A DNA stretch of 42,497 bases. Origin: Gemmatimonadaceae bacterium. GTDB taxonomy: Bacteria; Gemmatimonadota; Gemmatimonadetes; Gemmatimonadales; Gemmatimonadaceae. The number at the start of each line of letters is the position of its first letter. Position 1 is the first letter of the stretch. Under the pieces are notes generated by a model that worked only from the letters and a program-made list of their open reading frames with translations, was not told the origin of the DNA and did not search any database. Shown one piece after another: positions 1-8,913 of the stretch. The stretch lies in contig JANJUF010000114.1 in assembly GCA_024710705.1 (NCBI GenBank), forward strand, positions 1-42,497, written 5' to 3'. Position numbers and translations under genes: made by a program.

Positions 1-1
1 G

Positions 2-205
<204 letters not shown>

Positions 206-270
206 CGGGGCACCGCGTGCGCCCCGGTGTTTTATTTGGGGCGTCCCCTCACGTCTGCACGGCATGGCTC

Positions 271-1461
271 ATGACCGATTCACTGCTTCGCTTCCGCCCC
301 GAGTTTCCCATTCTCGAGCGCTGCACCTACCTCGTCTCCAACTCGTTGGGGGCGATGCCGCGGACGGTGCCGGATCGGCTGGCCGAGTACGCCGACGCCT
401 GGCGCACCCACGGGGTGCGGGCCTGGGCCAAGGGTTGGTGGGAGATGCCCATCACCGTCGGCGACGTGATCGCGCCGCTCATCGGGGCGGCGCCGCACGA
501 AGTCGGAATGGTACCCACCGTCACGCTCGCGCAGGCGACGATCCTCTCGGCCATTCCCTTCACCAAGGAGCGCGACACCGTGGTGATGACGGCGCTCGAT
601 TTCCCGAGCGTGCGCTACGCGGTGGAGCAGCTCGCGCCGAAGTTCGGGGCGCGGGTGGTGGTGGTGCCCAGCGCCGACGGCATCTCGATTGACCAAGCGG
701 AGCTACACGAGGCCATCACGCCGCGCACGGCGCTGGTGTCGGTGAGTCACGTGATGTTCAAGAGTGCATTCATCCTCGATGCGGACGCCTTGGTGCAGCA
801 CGCCCACGCGCAGGGCGCGGTCGTCTCCCTCGATGCGTACCACTCGGTGGGCGTCATTCCGGTGGATGTGAAGCGCAGTGGCGTGGACTTTCTCGCCGGC
901 GGGGTGCTCAAGTGGCTCTGTGGTGGCCCCGGCGGCTGTTTCGTCTACGCGAGCCCGGGCGCGAGCGAACGATTCGCGCCGGCGCTCACGGGATGGCAGG
1001 CCCACGCGCGGCCCTTCGCGTTTGACCCACACATGGAGCCGGCGGCGGGCATCGCCCGCTGGCTCGGGGGAACCCCGACCGTCCCCGCTCTCTACGCGGC
1101 CACTGAAGGTCCGCGCATCGTAGCCGAAGTGGGGATGGCAGCCATCCGCGCCAAGAGCGAGCGCCAGACGGCTAGTCTCATCGCCCTCGCCGATGCGCGT
1201 GGGTACCGCGTCGTCGCCCCGCGCGAGGCCGCGCGACGCGGGGGCACGGTGGCCTTCGACGTCCCGCACGGGGCCGAGGTCGCGCAGGCCTTGCTGGCGC
1301 GCGACATCGTCATTGACTACCGCCCCGGCGCCGGAATCCGCGTGGCGCCCCACTTCTACTCCACCGATGCCGAGGTGGAACGGGTGGTCGCGGAGATTGA
1401 CGCGATCCTCGCCACCGAGGCCTGGCGTCCCTTCGCCGGATCACGTCCGACGGTCACCTGA
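271..1461 (+). CDS. Kynureninase-like PLP-dependent enzyme (aminotransferase class V fold)
   Basis: 396 residues from ATG 271; an upstream in-frame GTG at 199 would add 24 residues coded partly by spacer repeat, so it was not chosen. The fold-type I features are in order: NSLGAMP near residue 24, SHVMFKS near 159, the PLP aspartate in LDAYHS (D188), and the Schiff-base lysine in GGVLKWLCGGPGG (K214). NSLGA and the GGPG after the lysine are characteristic of kynureninase, which cleaves kynurenine or 3-hydroxykynurenine to anthranilate and alanine. No other tryptophan-degradation gene is visible nearby, so the true substrate could be another amino acid; cysteine desulfurase-like or isopenicillin-epimerase-like activity cannot be excluded. 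Expected to be cytosolic and dimeric. Confidence 0.72.
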   Translation: MTDSLLRFRPEFPILERCTYLVSNSLGAMPRTVPDRLAEYADAWRTHGVRAWAKGWWEMPITVGDVIAPLIGAAPHEVGMVPTVTLAQATILSAIPFTKERDTVVMTALDFPSVRYAVEQLAPKFGARVVVVPSADGISIDQAELHEAITPRTALVSVSHVMFKSAFILDADALVQHAHAQGAVVSLDAYHSVGVIPVDVKRSGVDFLAGGVLKWLCGGPGGCFVYASPGASERFAPALTGWQAHARPFAFDPHMEPAAGIARWLGGTPTVPALYAATEGPRIVAEVGMAAIRAKSERQTASLIALADARGYRVVAPREAARRGGTVAFDVPHGAEVAQALLARDIVIDYRPGAGIRVAPHFYSTDAEVERVVAEIDAILATEAWRPFAGSRPTVT

Positions 1462-1526
1462 CCCTTCCCCCCTCGCGCGCGGATGCGTAGCTTCGCCTCA
1501 GCCCTCCCCATCAGCCCCGACGAGAC

Positions 1527-1754
1527 ATGCCACAGCCCGCGAAGAAGCTCCGCAAGCAGTACGTGAACAACGACTTCCCGACGGCCGTGCTCCGGTTCGA
1601 AGACGGACACGAGATCCAGATCAAGCGTGGGACGGGCAAGGCCTTCGACTGCTATGCGGGCGAGAACGTGAAGATCCTCGCCGTGTTCGATCCGGATGCG
1701 CGGGAGCGCGACCTGATGGACACGAAGCGCGCCGACGACTTCGACGACGCGTGA
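1527..1754 (+). CDS. Small conserved-looking hypothetical protein (75 aa)
   Basis: ATG at 1527, 75 residues, no recognised domain. The sequence begins with a basic stretch (PAKKLRKQY), has a compact predicted beta-rich middle (AVLRFEDGHEIQIKRGTGK) and an acidic C terminus ending DDFDDA. No signal peptide or membrane segment is seen. It lies 65 bases after the kynureninase-like gene and 13 bases before psuG, so it is probably cotranscribed with psuG. Codon use matches the neighbours, which supports a real gene. Function unknown. Confidence 0.6.
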   Translation: MPQPAKKLRKQYVNNDFPTAVLRFEDGHEIQIKRGTGKAFDCYAGENVKILAVFDPDARERDLMDTKRADDFDDA

Positions 1755-1767
1755 GCCGGGATCCCGG

Positions 1768-2682
1768 GTGAGCGCGCTGCGCGCTATCCGGGAGACGGCG
1801 GAGGTCGCGGCCGCGCGCCGCGATCGCCGGCCCCTTGTGGCCCTGGAGAGCTCCGTGCTCGCCCAGGGCCTTCCCATTCCCGCCAATCGCGAAGCCGAGC
1901 GGCGCATGCGCCGCGCGGTGGAACAGGCCGGCGCGGTGCCGGCCATCACGGCCGTGCTGCGCGGCGAGCCGGCGCTCGGCCTGAACGGCGCGGATCTCGA
2001 GCGCTTCCTCGCCCGCGACGGCGTGCGCAAAGTGTCCGCGCGGGACATCGCCGTGGCGATGGTCGCTGGCGCCGACGGCGCCACCACCGTCGCGGCGACC
2101 TTGGCCATCGCCGTTGCCGCCGGGGTTCGGGTCTTCGCCACGGGCGGCATCGGCGGTGTGCACCGCGAGCCGCCTTTCGACGAATCGGCCGACCTCGCCG
2201 AACTTGCGCGCTCGCCGATGGTGGTGGTCTGCGCCGGCGCGAAGTCCATCCTCGACCTGCCCGGTACCCTGGAGCGGCTGGAATCCTACGGCGTGACCGT
2301 GCTCGGCTACCGCACGGACGAGTTCCCGGGCTTCTTCACCACGCGCAGTGGACTCCCGGTCCCGGCCCGGGCGGACACGGCGGCCGAGGTGGCGGCGGTC
2401 GCGCGGGCAGCCTGGGCCATCGGGCGTCCGGGGGCCGTGTTGGTGACCAATCCGCCACCTGCGGCCCACGCCTTGGACCCCGCGGAAGTAGCGAGCGCGG
2501 TGGACGAGGCCCTCGCTCGGGCGCGCGAGGCAGGCGTGCGTGGCGCGGCCATCACGCCCTTCCTGCTGGCGGGCGTGGAGCGCGCCACCGGGGGCCGCTC
2601 GCTCCAGACGAACCTCGCATTGCTCGAGACCAACGCGGCCCTGGCCGGGGCGATCGCCGTGGCCCTGGCCGCACCACCCTGA
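1768..2682 (+). CDS. psuG: Pseudouridine-5'-phosphate glycosidase
   Basis: 304 residues from GTG 1768. PsuG (IndA-like family) reversibly cleaves the C-C glycosidic bond of pseudouridine 5'-phosphate to uracil and ribose 5-phosphate, using manganese and a lysine that forms a covalent adduct with the ring-opened ribose. The diagnostic pieces are all present: ALESSVLAQGLPIP with E27, RKVSARD with K88, ATGGIGGVHRE around 124-134, SADL with D142, and CAGAKSILDLPGT with K159. These correspond to the catalytic E, K, D and K of the E. coli enzyme with a constant small offset. Length is normal. The partner kinase PsuK is not visible in the window, so pseudouridine phosphorylation must be supplied elsewhere. 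Confidence 0.93.
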   Translation: MSALRAIRETAEVAAARRDRRPLVALESSVLAQGLPIPANREAERRMRRAVEQAGAVPAITAVLRGEPALGLNGADLERFLARDGVRKVSARDIAVAMVAGADGATTVAATLAIAVAAGVRVFATGGIGGVHREPPFDESADLAELARSPMVVVCAGAKSILDLPGTLERLESYGVTVLGYRTDEFPGFFTTRSGLPVPARADTAAEVAAVARAAWAIGRPGAVLVTNPPPAAHALDPAEVASAVDEALARAREAGVRGAAITPFLLAGVERATGGRSLQTNLALLETNAALAGAIAVALAAPP

Positions 2683-2702
2683 TTCGCCCGGCTGGGCGGC
2701 TG

Positions 2703-2730
2703 TTGACTTGGTGTACCAGATGGTAGGTTA
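2703..2730 (+). promoter_or_regulatory. Possible promoter of the TPR-ABC-M16 operon
   Basis: A TTGACT hexamer (2703-2708) is followed by TAGGTT 15 bases later, in the 82-base gap before the operon. The -35 match is good; the -10 match is weak and the spacer is short. Confidence 0.3.
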
Positions 2731-2764
2731 GCCATAACCCCTCTCGCGCGAGGCCAGCCGCACG

Positions 2765-3877
2765 ATGCCCTCTCAATTCCTGAGTTCCGAGGAGTACGAC
2801 GAGCGCGCGCATCAGCTCTACAACGAAGGCAGCTACGACGAGGCGCTGGCGCTCCTGCGCGAGGGCCTCGGATTGTATCCGAATGCCGTCGAGCTCCACG
2901 TCGGCGTCGGCTACGCGCGGCTGGCGCGCGACGAGTTCGCCTGGGCGCGGCGCGCCTTCGAGGAGGCCCTGGTGCTCGACCCCGAGCACGAGGACGGCCT
3001 CGCCGGACTCGGCGAGGTCCTGCTCAAGCTCGGCCAGACGGCTGCGGCGGTGCGCTCCTTCCGCCGCATCCTCGAACTCGGCTACTCCGACGACGTCGAG
3101 CTGATGCTGCAGGTGGGGCGTGCGCTCTTCCGCGAAGGTCTCATGGAGGATGCCAAGGAGTACTTCGAGATCGCGGTGCAGCAGACACCGGAGAACGCCG
3201 AGGCCATCGCGATGGTGGGCTACGCGCAGCACCGCCTGGGCGACGAGCCCGCCGCCGTCGAGACCCTGCGCAAGGCCCTGCAGTTCGATCCCGAGCACAG
3301 CGAGGCCCGCATCTACCTCGGCAACATCCTCTACGACCAAGGCGAGTACGAGGGGGCGCTCTATCAGCTCGACCGGACCAAGCCCGAGGACCACTGGGAC
3401 GAGCTCGGGATCTGGCGCCTGCTCGAGCTCAAGAAGTCGCACCTGCGGATGAAGGACGACGATCCCTCGCTGCGCATCTGGGAGGAACGGCTCACCGAGC
3501 TCGCGCCGTCCCCCGACCCGCTCGATGAGCTGCTCTCCGACATCGAGCAGCGTGCCGCCGACCGCGAGCAGCGCGAGGCGCGCTCCCAGCTGGAGCTCTT
3601 CGGCGCGCTGCTCAGCGACCTGAGCGAGCAGAAGCAGGCCCCCGAACGCCACCGTGTGGTGGGACGCGATGGCCGCCAGTACGAGGGCAGCTGGGAGCAG
3701 ATCGTGGCGGCCATGCGCGATGCCGGCCCGGCCGGTGGCACGCGCACCGTCGAGGAGTTCATGCAGTCGGAGGCACGACGTGGCTTCTCAATCACCGGCA
3801 TGCTGATCCCGACGCGCGATGCGGAGAGCTTCCTCCGGGCCAGCGCCGATGCGGGCCTCCTCAGGATCCTGCATTGA
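2765..3877 (+). CDS. Tetratricopeptide-repeat protein
   Basis: 370 residues from ATG 2765. Residues about 9-190 are consecutive TPR units with the expected small residues and final prolines (for example NEGSYDEALALLREGLGLYP, FEEALVLDPEH, LRKALQFDPEH). After the repeats there is a charged helical region and a C-terminal segment of about 90 residues (from RHRVVGRDGRQYEG to the end) that I do not recognise; its RRGFSITGMLIPTRD motif is probably a small separate module. No signal peptide, so likely a cytosolic scaffold. The stop overlaps the TTG start of the next gene, suggesting translational coupling with the ABC transporter; a role in its assembly or regulation is inference from context. Confidence 0.8.
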   Translation: MPSQFLSSEEYDERAHQLYNEGSYDEALALLREGLGLYPNAVELHVGVGYARLARDEFAWARRAFEEALVLDPEHEDGLAGLGEVLLKLGQTAAAVRSFRRILELGYSDDVELMLQVGRALFREGLMEDAKEYFEIAVQQTPENAEAIAMVGYAQHRLGDEPAAVETLRKALQFDPEHSEARIYLGNILYDQGEYEGALYQLDRTKPEDHWDELGIWRLLELKKSHLRMKDDDPSLRIWEERLTELAPSPDPLDELLSDIEQRAADREQREARSQLELFGALLSDLSEQKQAPERHRVVGRDGRQYEGSWEQIVAAMRDAGPAGGTRTVEEFMQSEARRGFSITGMLIPTRDAESFLRASADAGLLRILH

Positions 3878-4773
3878 TCGTTCTCGAAAACGTCGGGAAG
3901 ACGTATCGCTCGCTCTTCGGGTCGCCGGTCCGTGCCGTGTCGGAGGTCTCGCTTGAGGTGCGGGCCGGGGAGGTCGTGGGCATCGCCGGCCCGAACGGGG
4001 CGGGCAAGAGCACGCTCATTGCGATGCTGCTCGGCCTCCTGCCGCAGGATGAGGGACGCGTCACGATCGATGGACAGGCGCCGCGGGCCTTCGTGCAACG
4101 CGAGGGCATCGCCTACCTCCCTGAGCTGATCTCGCTCCCGCTACAGTGGCGCACGGACGAAATGCTGAAGCGCATGGCGGCGCTCGCCGGGTTGGCGCCG
4201 GCCGAGCGGGCGCTGGCCGTGGAGCGCGTGATCGAGGCCGTGGGGATTGCCGAGCACCGCGGCAAGCGCCTCAAGTCGCTGTCCAAGGGGAATCTCCAGC
4301 GGGCCGGGCTCGCCCAGTCGTTGCTCGCCGACCGGCGTGTCGTGGTGTTCGACGAGCCCACGCACGGACTCGACCCGGTGTGGACGGCACGCTTCCGCGA
4401 CATCGTCGCCGGGCTACGCCGCCCCGATCGCGCGATGGTCGTGGCCTCCCACAACCTCGATGAGCTCGAGCGGCTCTGCGATCGTGTCGCGATCATCGAC
4501 CGTGGCCGGATCCAGCGGATCGTCACCGTGCGTGAGGCGGCCGGTTCCGCCGAGCCGCGTCGCTGGCGCATTCGCGTGATGGCCGCCGCCGACGCGGTGG
4601 CCGCACGCTTCCCCGGCGCGACGGTGACGGGCAACGACATCGAATGCCTGGCCGATGTGCCCTCCCTGAACCGCGGCCTCGCCGAGGCCATCGCGACCGG
4701 GGCCTTGGTGGTGTCCGTGGGGGCGATCGAGTCGTCGCTGGAAGAGGCCTTCCGGTCCGCGGTGACGTCCTGA
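3874..4773 (+). CDS. ABC transporter ATP-binding protein (ABC-2 type)
   Basis: 299 residues. The likely start is TTG 3874, which overlaps the preceding stop (TTGA) and gives the standard N terminus MIVLENVGKTY. Walker A is GPNGAGKST at residues 39-47, Walker B VVVFDEPT at about 156-163, the D-loop follows as HGLDP, and the switch histidine is H192 in ASHNLDE. The signature motif reads LSKGNLQR (136-143) rather than LSGGQQQR, a known variant in CcmA/NatA-like exporters. The C-terminal 75 residues are a regulatory-type extension. The next gene is its membrane partner. Substrate unknown. Confidence 0.9.
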   Translation: MIVLENVGKTYRSLFGSPVRAVSEVSLEVRAGEVVGIAGPNGAGKSTLIAMLLGLLPQDEGRVTIDGQAPRAFVQREGIAYLPELISLPLQWRTDEMLKRMAALAGLAPAERALAVERVIEAVGIAEHRGKRLKSLSKGNLQRAGLAQSLLADRRVVVFDEPTHGLDPVWTARFRDIVAGLRRPDRAMVVASHNLDELERLCDRVAIIDRGRIQRIVTVREAAGSAEPRRWRIRVMAAADAVAARFPGATVTGNDIECLADVPSLNRGLAEAIATGALVVSVGAIESSLEEAFRSAVTS

Positions 4774-5516
4774 TGACGCTTCGGCCCCTCCTTGCCTACG
4801 CCCCCTGGCAGGCGCGCGACGCCGCGTTGCGTGCCGTGGCACCCCTGTTCATCGTGCTCGCGGTCGCCGGGCTCCCCCTCTACGGCTTCATGTCCAGCCA
4901 GGAGATTTCGGATCTCTCGTCGGATCCCCGCGCGACCGAGCTGGCCTTGCAGGTCTACGACAGCGCCGTCAGTCTCGCGATGCTGATCGGCGCGTTCCTG
5001 CTGATGGGCAACGCCGTGGCCTTCGATCGCGACAAGCTCCACGTGCGCTTCCTCTTCGCCCACCCCGTGGCGCCGGAGGCGTTCTATCTCCAGCGCTTCG
5101 TGGTCGCGGTGGTGATCTCGACCACGCTCTTCGTGGCGGTACCCGTCGGATTCTCCTGGCTGGCCGTGCCGGTGTCGGTGCTCGGGACCCTCAAGGCCTA
5201 CCTCATCGTCCAGCTGCTCATCGGCTCGCTCGCGGTGCTCTGGGGTTCCATCACCGCGCGCGATGGCCTGGCGCTCATCATCACCTACCTGACCACGAGC
5301 ATCCTCCAGCAACTCGACCGCGCCGACCAGTTGTCGCCGTGGCTCTCGACGCTGTCGAAGGGCCTGCCGCCAATCGCTGCCATGGAGCGCGTCGCCGACG
5401 CCCTGATGGCCGGCACGGGACTCGTCACCAACGAGCTGATCCTGGTGGTGGGCTACGGCCTCGGCATGCTCGTGGCCGCCTTGGTGATCGTGAAGCGGGC
5501 GCCCTTGGTCCGCTGA
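4773..5516 (+). CDS. ABC-2 type transporter permease subunit
   Basis: 247 residues from ATG 4773, which shares its A with the preceding TGA (TGATG), so it is translationally coupled to the ATPase. About six hydrophobic stretches are visible, including APLFIVLAVAGLPLYGF near the N terminus, AMLIGAFLLMGNAVAF, VVAVVISTTLFVAVPVGF, AYLIVQLLIGSLAVLWG and ILVVGYGLGMLVAALVIV at the end. The loop after the second segment (FDRDKLHVRFLFAHPV) resembles the coupling region of ABC-2 permeases. The pair makes an exporter in the inner membrane, likely as two of each subunit. A longer reading frame begins upstream inside the ATPase gene but is not plausible. Confidence 0.82.
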   Translation: MTLRPLLAYAPWQARDAALRAVAPLFIVLAVAGLPLYGFMSSQEISDLSSDPRATELALQVYDSAVSLAMLIGAFLLMGNAVAFDRDKLHVRFLFAHPVAPEAFYLQRFVVAVVISTTLFVAVPVGFSWLAVPVSVLGTLKAYLIVQLLIGSLAVLWGSITARDGLALIITYLTTSILQQLDRADQLSPWLSTLSKGLPPIAAMERVADALMAGTGLVTNELILVVGYGLGMLVAALVIVKRAPLVR

Positions 5517-5520
5517 GCCG

Positions 5521-8142
5521 ATGGCGCGCGCCGAGTCGCTCATCCCCGCCGCCAGCGTGCGCCGCGTCCGTCTCGCCAACGGACTCCGCGTGCTCGTCCG
5601 GCGCGACACCACCGCCCCCGTCGTCGCCATCGTCACCTGGGTGCGGGCCGGGTACTTCGACGAGCCCGATGACACCGTCGGCATCGCCCACGTGCTCGAG
5701 CACATGTACTTCAAGGGCACGCCGACGCGCGGCGTCGGGGAGATCGCCCGGGCAACGAAGGCCGCCGGCGGCTACCTCAACGCCGGCACGATCTACAACC
5801 ACACGCACTACTACGCCGTCTTGCCGGCCAGTGGCTTCGCCGCCGGTCTGGCCGTGCAGGCCGACGCCTACGCCAACTCCATCATTGACGCCGACGAGCT
5901 TCGCCGCGAGCTCGAGGTCATCATCGAGGAGACCAAGCGCAAGGCCGACTCAGCCGGCCCCCTCGCGCTTGAGACGATGTTCGAGCTGCTGCACGACCGG
6001 CATCGCATCCGGCGGTGGCGGATGGGTCGCGAAGACGCGCTCCGCACGCTGACGCGCGCGCAGCTCGTCGCGTTCTATCGCAACTACTACCGTCCCTCGA
6101 ACACCGTTCTCGCCATCGTGGGTGACGTGGATCCCGACAAGGCGCTGCGATTGGCCGAACAGCACTACGGGATGCTGCAGGACGCGCCAGTCGAGCGCGA
6201 TCCCGGTCCGGTCGAGACGGAGCCGCCGGGTTTCCGCGTGCGCGAGTGGGAAGGCGACATCACGCAGGCCGAACTGGTGTTCGGGTGGCGGACGCCCGGT
6301 GACGGGCATCCCGACAAGCCGGCGCTCGACCTCCTCGCCACCGTGCTGGCCGGCGGCCGCGCCTCGCGGCTCGTGCGCGCCACGCGCGACCGACGGCTGG
6401 TCTCCAGCATCAGCGCCTACGACTACACGCCGACCGAGCTCGGTGTCTTCGTGGTGCACGCCGCGGCGCGCCCGGAACGCACCGCCGAGGCCGCGCGCAC
6501 GATCCACGATCAGATTGCCCGCGTGCGCGCTGGCGAGATCTCCGACGACGAAGTGGCCCGGGCGCGTCAGTTGGTGGAGGCCCAGTGGTTGCGGCGGATG
6601 GAGGCGGCGGACGGCCAGGCGAACTTCCTCGGCGCCTGGGAGTTGATGGGCGGATGGGAGCGTGGCGTGGCGTACCATGAGGCCGTGCTCGCGGCCGACG
6701 CGACGGCGCTCACCCGCGTTGCCCAGCAGTGGCTCGATCCCGATGCCGCCGGTCTGGTGGCGTACCGTCCGAAGGGCAGCCCTCCGCTCGGCACCGATGC
6801 GGCGGCGGTGCGCGCACTCCTCGAGGCGCCGGGGATCGCTGCACTGGAGGCCAGTCCGCCGATGGTCGCCGCTGCGCCGCGGCCAAGCGCCCGGGCGTCG
6901 CTCGAACGGGTGGTGGACGGCATTCACGTCTTCCGCAGCGCCGACGGGTTGCCGATTCTCGTGCGACCGCGGCCCGGTGCCGCCCTCGCCCACCTCGGCT
7001 GCTTCGCTGCCGGCGGCGTCGTCGAGGAGCTCGAGGAGCGTGGCGGTGCCACCACCCTCATGGCGCGCACGATGCTCCGTGGCACCTCGCGGCGGGACGC
7101 CACGCAGCTCGCCGAAGCCGGGGAACGGCTCGGTGGCGCGCCCTCGGCCTCAGTCGGCACCGAGGCGATGCAGTGGACCATGGGCGTTCCCGCATCGCGT
7201 CTCGCGGAGGCGGCGGACCTCCTCTCGGAGATCCTCCTCGAGCCGACCTTCCCGACTGACGGGCTGGAGGCCGAACGCGCCATCGCCTTGGCCGCGCTCG
7301 GTGCGTTGCGCGACGATATGTATCGCCAGCCGATGCGCCTGGCCGCCGAGGCCGCGTGGCCGGGCCACCCGTACGGCCGATCCACGCTGGGCACCGAAGC
7401 CACCGTACGGGCACTCACCCCCGCGCTGCTGCGCGACTGGCACGCCACGCGCGTGCTGCGCGCGGCGTCGGTGGTTGCCGTCGTGGGGGATGTGGATCCG
7501 CAGTCCACGGCGGACCTCCTGGCCGCGCGGTTCGGCGCGCTGCGCGTGGCCGCGCGCCCGACGGTGCCGCGGCCGACCTGGCCCACCACCCCGCTCGAGA
7601 AGGTGGACCTGCGCGACAAGGCGCAGACGGCGCTGGCTCTCTTCTTCGAAGGGCCCTCGCGCGACGATCCGGCACGCTTCGAAGCCGAGATGCTGGGCGG
7701 TGTGGCCAGCGGACTCGGTGGGCGATTCTTCGAGGAGCTGCGCGATCGCCAGTCCCTCGCCTATACCGTGATGGCGCGCCCCTACGCACGCGCCGCCGGG
7801 GGCACCTTCGCCGCCTACATCGCGACCTCGCCGGCGAAGGAGGGCACCGCGCGCGACGGACTCCTCGCCGAGTTCGCCAAGCTGCGTAGCGACACGGTGG
7901 CGCCCGAGGAGCTCGCCCGGGCGCGGCAGTACGCCATTGGTGCCTGGCAGATCCGGCAGTCGTCCGGCGCGGCCGTGCTCAGCGACGTGGCCGATGCCTT
8001 CCTGTGGGGAACCCTGGAGGACCTGGCGCGCTACCCCTCCGACCTGGAGGCAGTCACTCCCGAACGGATGCGCGTGCTCGCGGCGCGGTGGTTCGATCCG
8101 CAGCGGCGCGTCGAAGGCGTGGTACGGGGCAGCGCGCGCTGA
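5521..8142 (+). CDS. Double-domain M16 zinc peptidase (pitrilysin/processing-peptidase family)
   Basis: 873 residues from ATG 5521, four bases after the permease stop. It is a fusion of two M16 repeats of about 430 residues each. The first repeat has the inverted zinc motif HVLEH (H57, E60, H61) and the third ligand in the EVIIEET helix (E136 or E137). The second repeat, starting near residue 460, lacks HxxEH at the matching place (TTLMARTMLRGT) and so is the inactive, substrate-cradling half; its ELRDRQSLAYTV segment carries the conserved Arg/Tyr substrate-binding pair. No clear signal peptide is present, so location is uncertain (cytosolic, or exported by another route). The operon with an ABC exporter suggests peptide processing, which is inference. 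Confidence 0.88.
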   Translation: MARAESLIPAASVRRVRLANGLRVLVRRDTTAPVVAIVTWVRAGYFDEPDDTVGIAHVLEHMYFKGTPTRGVGEIARATKAAGGYLNAGTIYNHTHYYAVLPASGFAAGLAVQADAYANSIIDADELRRELEVIIEETKRKADSAGPLALETMFELLHDRHRIRRWRMGREDALRTLTRAQLVAFYRNYYRPSNTVLAIVGDVDPDKALRLAEQHYGMLQDAPVERDPGPVETEPPGFRVREWEGDITQAELVFGWRTPGDGHPDKPALDLLATVLAGGRASRLVRATRDRRLVSSISAYDYTPTELGVFVVHAAARPERTAEAARTIHDQIARVRAGEISDDEVARARQLVEAQWLRRMEAADGQANFLGAWELMGGWERGVAYHEAVLAADATALTRVAQQWLDPDAAGLVAYRPKGSPPLGTDAAAVRALLEAPGIAALEASPPMVAAAPRPSARASLERVVDGIHVFRSADGLPILVRPRPGAALAHLGCFAAGGVVEELEERGGATTLMARTMLRGTSRRDATQLAEAGERLGGAPSASVGTEAMQWTMGVPASRLAEAADLLSEILLEPTFPTDGLEAERAIALAALGALRDDMYRQPMRLAAEAAWPGHPYGRSTLGTEATVRALTPALLRDWHATRVLRAASVVAVVGDVDPQSTADLLAARFGALRVAARPTVPRPTWPTTPLEKVDLRDKAQTALALFFEGPSRDDPARFEAEMLGGVASGLGGRFFEELRDRQSLAYTVMARPYARAAGGTFAAYIATSPAKEGTARDGLLAEFAKLRSDTVAPEELARARQYAIGAWQIRQSSGAAVLSDVADAFLWGTLEDLARYPSDLEAVTPERMRVLAARWFDPQRRVEGVVRGSAR

Positions 8143-8146
8143 GCGC

Positions 8147-8176
8147 GCGCCGCGTCAGCGCCGCGTCAGCGCCGCG
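8147..8176. repeat. 11-base tandem repeat at the convergent gene junction
   Basis: Two full and one partial copies of GCGCCGCGTCA lie between the M16 stop and the DUF2461 stop. The TCA of the second unit is the DUF2461 stop codon on the minus strand. Confidence 0.6.
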
Positions 8177-8900
8177 CGGCGCTGCCGTGCCCGAGGGCCC
8201 CGTTCAACCAGCGCACCATCGGCAGCAACGCGGCATAGTCCTTGAGGATCGTGTCCACCAGCTTCGGGGAGAGGGCCTCGGCGTCGGTGAGCCCGCGTGA
8301 GGCCGTGAACGAGTTGAAGCGCAGCCACTCCGCCGCCGGGTGATCGGGCGCGAATCCGCGCGGCACTCGGGTGAGACGCACGCCGGGCTCATCGTCGGTC
8401 AGCGATCGAAAGCGGCGCACGAAACCGGGCGCCTTCACCAGCGTCGCGAAGGCCCGGTAATCCTCGGCCAGCCGCTCGCGAATGATGTTCAGCGCCGGCC
8501 GCGGCGGCATCCAGTAGCCGCCGGCCACCAGCGACGCGCCGGGCTCGAGATGGAAGTAGAATCCCGCCCCGCCGTGCGCCTCGCCCACACTGCGCCCTAC
8601 GCCGCGGCCGGCATCGCGATGGAAGACCCACAGCGCCGCGTGTGTCTTGTACGGTGACTTGTCCTTGGAGAACCGCACGTCGCGATGGATGCGGAAGAGC
8701 GCCCGCCTCGGCGGCGCGACGAACTCCGGCGCCAGCGCCGCGAATCGCACGTCCAGCTCCTCGGCAAGCCGCTGCAGCGGCAGCTTCACCGCCCGCTCAT
8801 AGGTTGGGCGATTCGCCTCGAACCACGGCTTCTCGTTGCGCCGCTTGAGGCCGCGCAGAAACGTCAGCGCTTCGGACTCGAACCGGGTGAAGGCGCTCAT
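8166..8900 (-). CDS. DUF2461 family protein
   Basis: 244 residues from ATG 8900 (MSAFTRFESEALTFLRGL); the frame is open further upstream but that part overlaps the M28 gene and has no family similarity. Family hallmarks are LRGLKRRNEKPWFEANR near residues 15-31, the FRIHRDVRFSKDKSPYKTH block near 68-86, and FYFHLEPGASLVAGGYW near 109-125. DUF2461 (TIGR02453) proteins are widespread, soluble and of unknown function. The gene begins 13 bases after the stop of the M28 peptidase gene and is probably cotranscribed with it. Confidence 0.88.
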   Translation of the reverse strand: MSAFTRFESEALTFLRGLKRRNEKPWFEANRPTYERAVKLPLQRLAEELDVRFAALAPEFVAPPRRALFRIHRDVRFSKDKSPYKTHAALWVFHRDAGRGVGRSVGEAHGGAGFYFHLEPGASLVAGGYWMPPRPALNIIRERLAEDYRAFATLVKAPGFVRRFRSLTDDEPGVRLTRVPRGFAPDHPAAEWLRFNSFTASRGLTDAEALSPKLVDTILKDYAALLPMVRWLNGALGHGSAARR

Positions 8901-8913
8901 GCCGACCGCGACG

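Noticed and set aside
8147-8176. 11-base tandem repeat as a CRISPR or phase-variation tract
   Set aside because: Only two and a part copies, GC-rich and outside coding start regions; most likely slippage at a gene junction.
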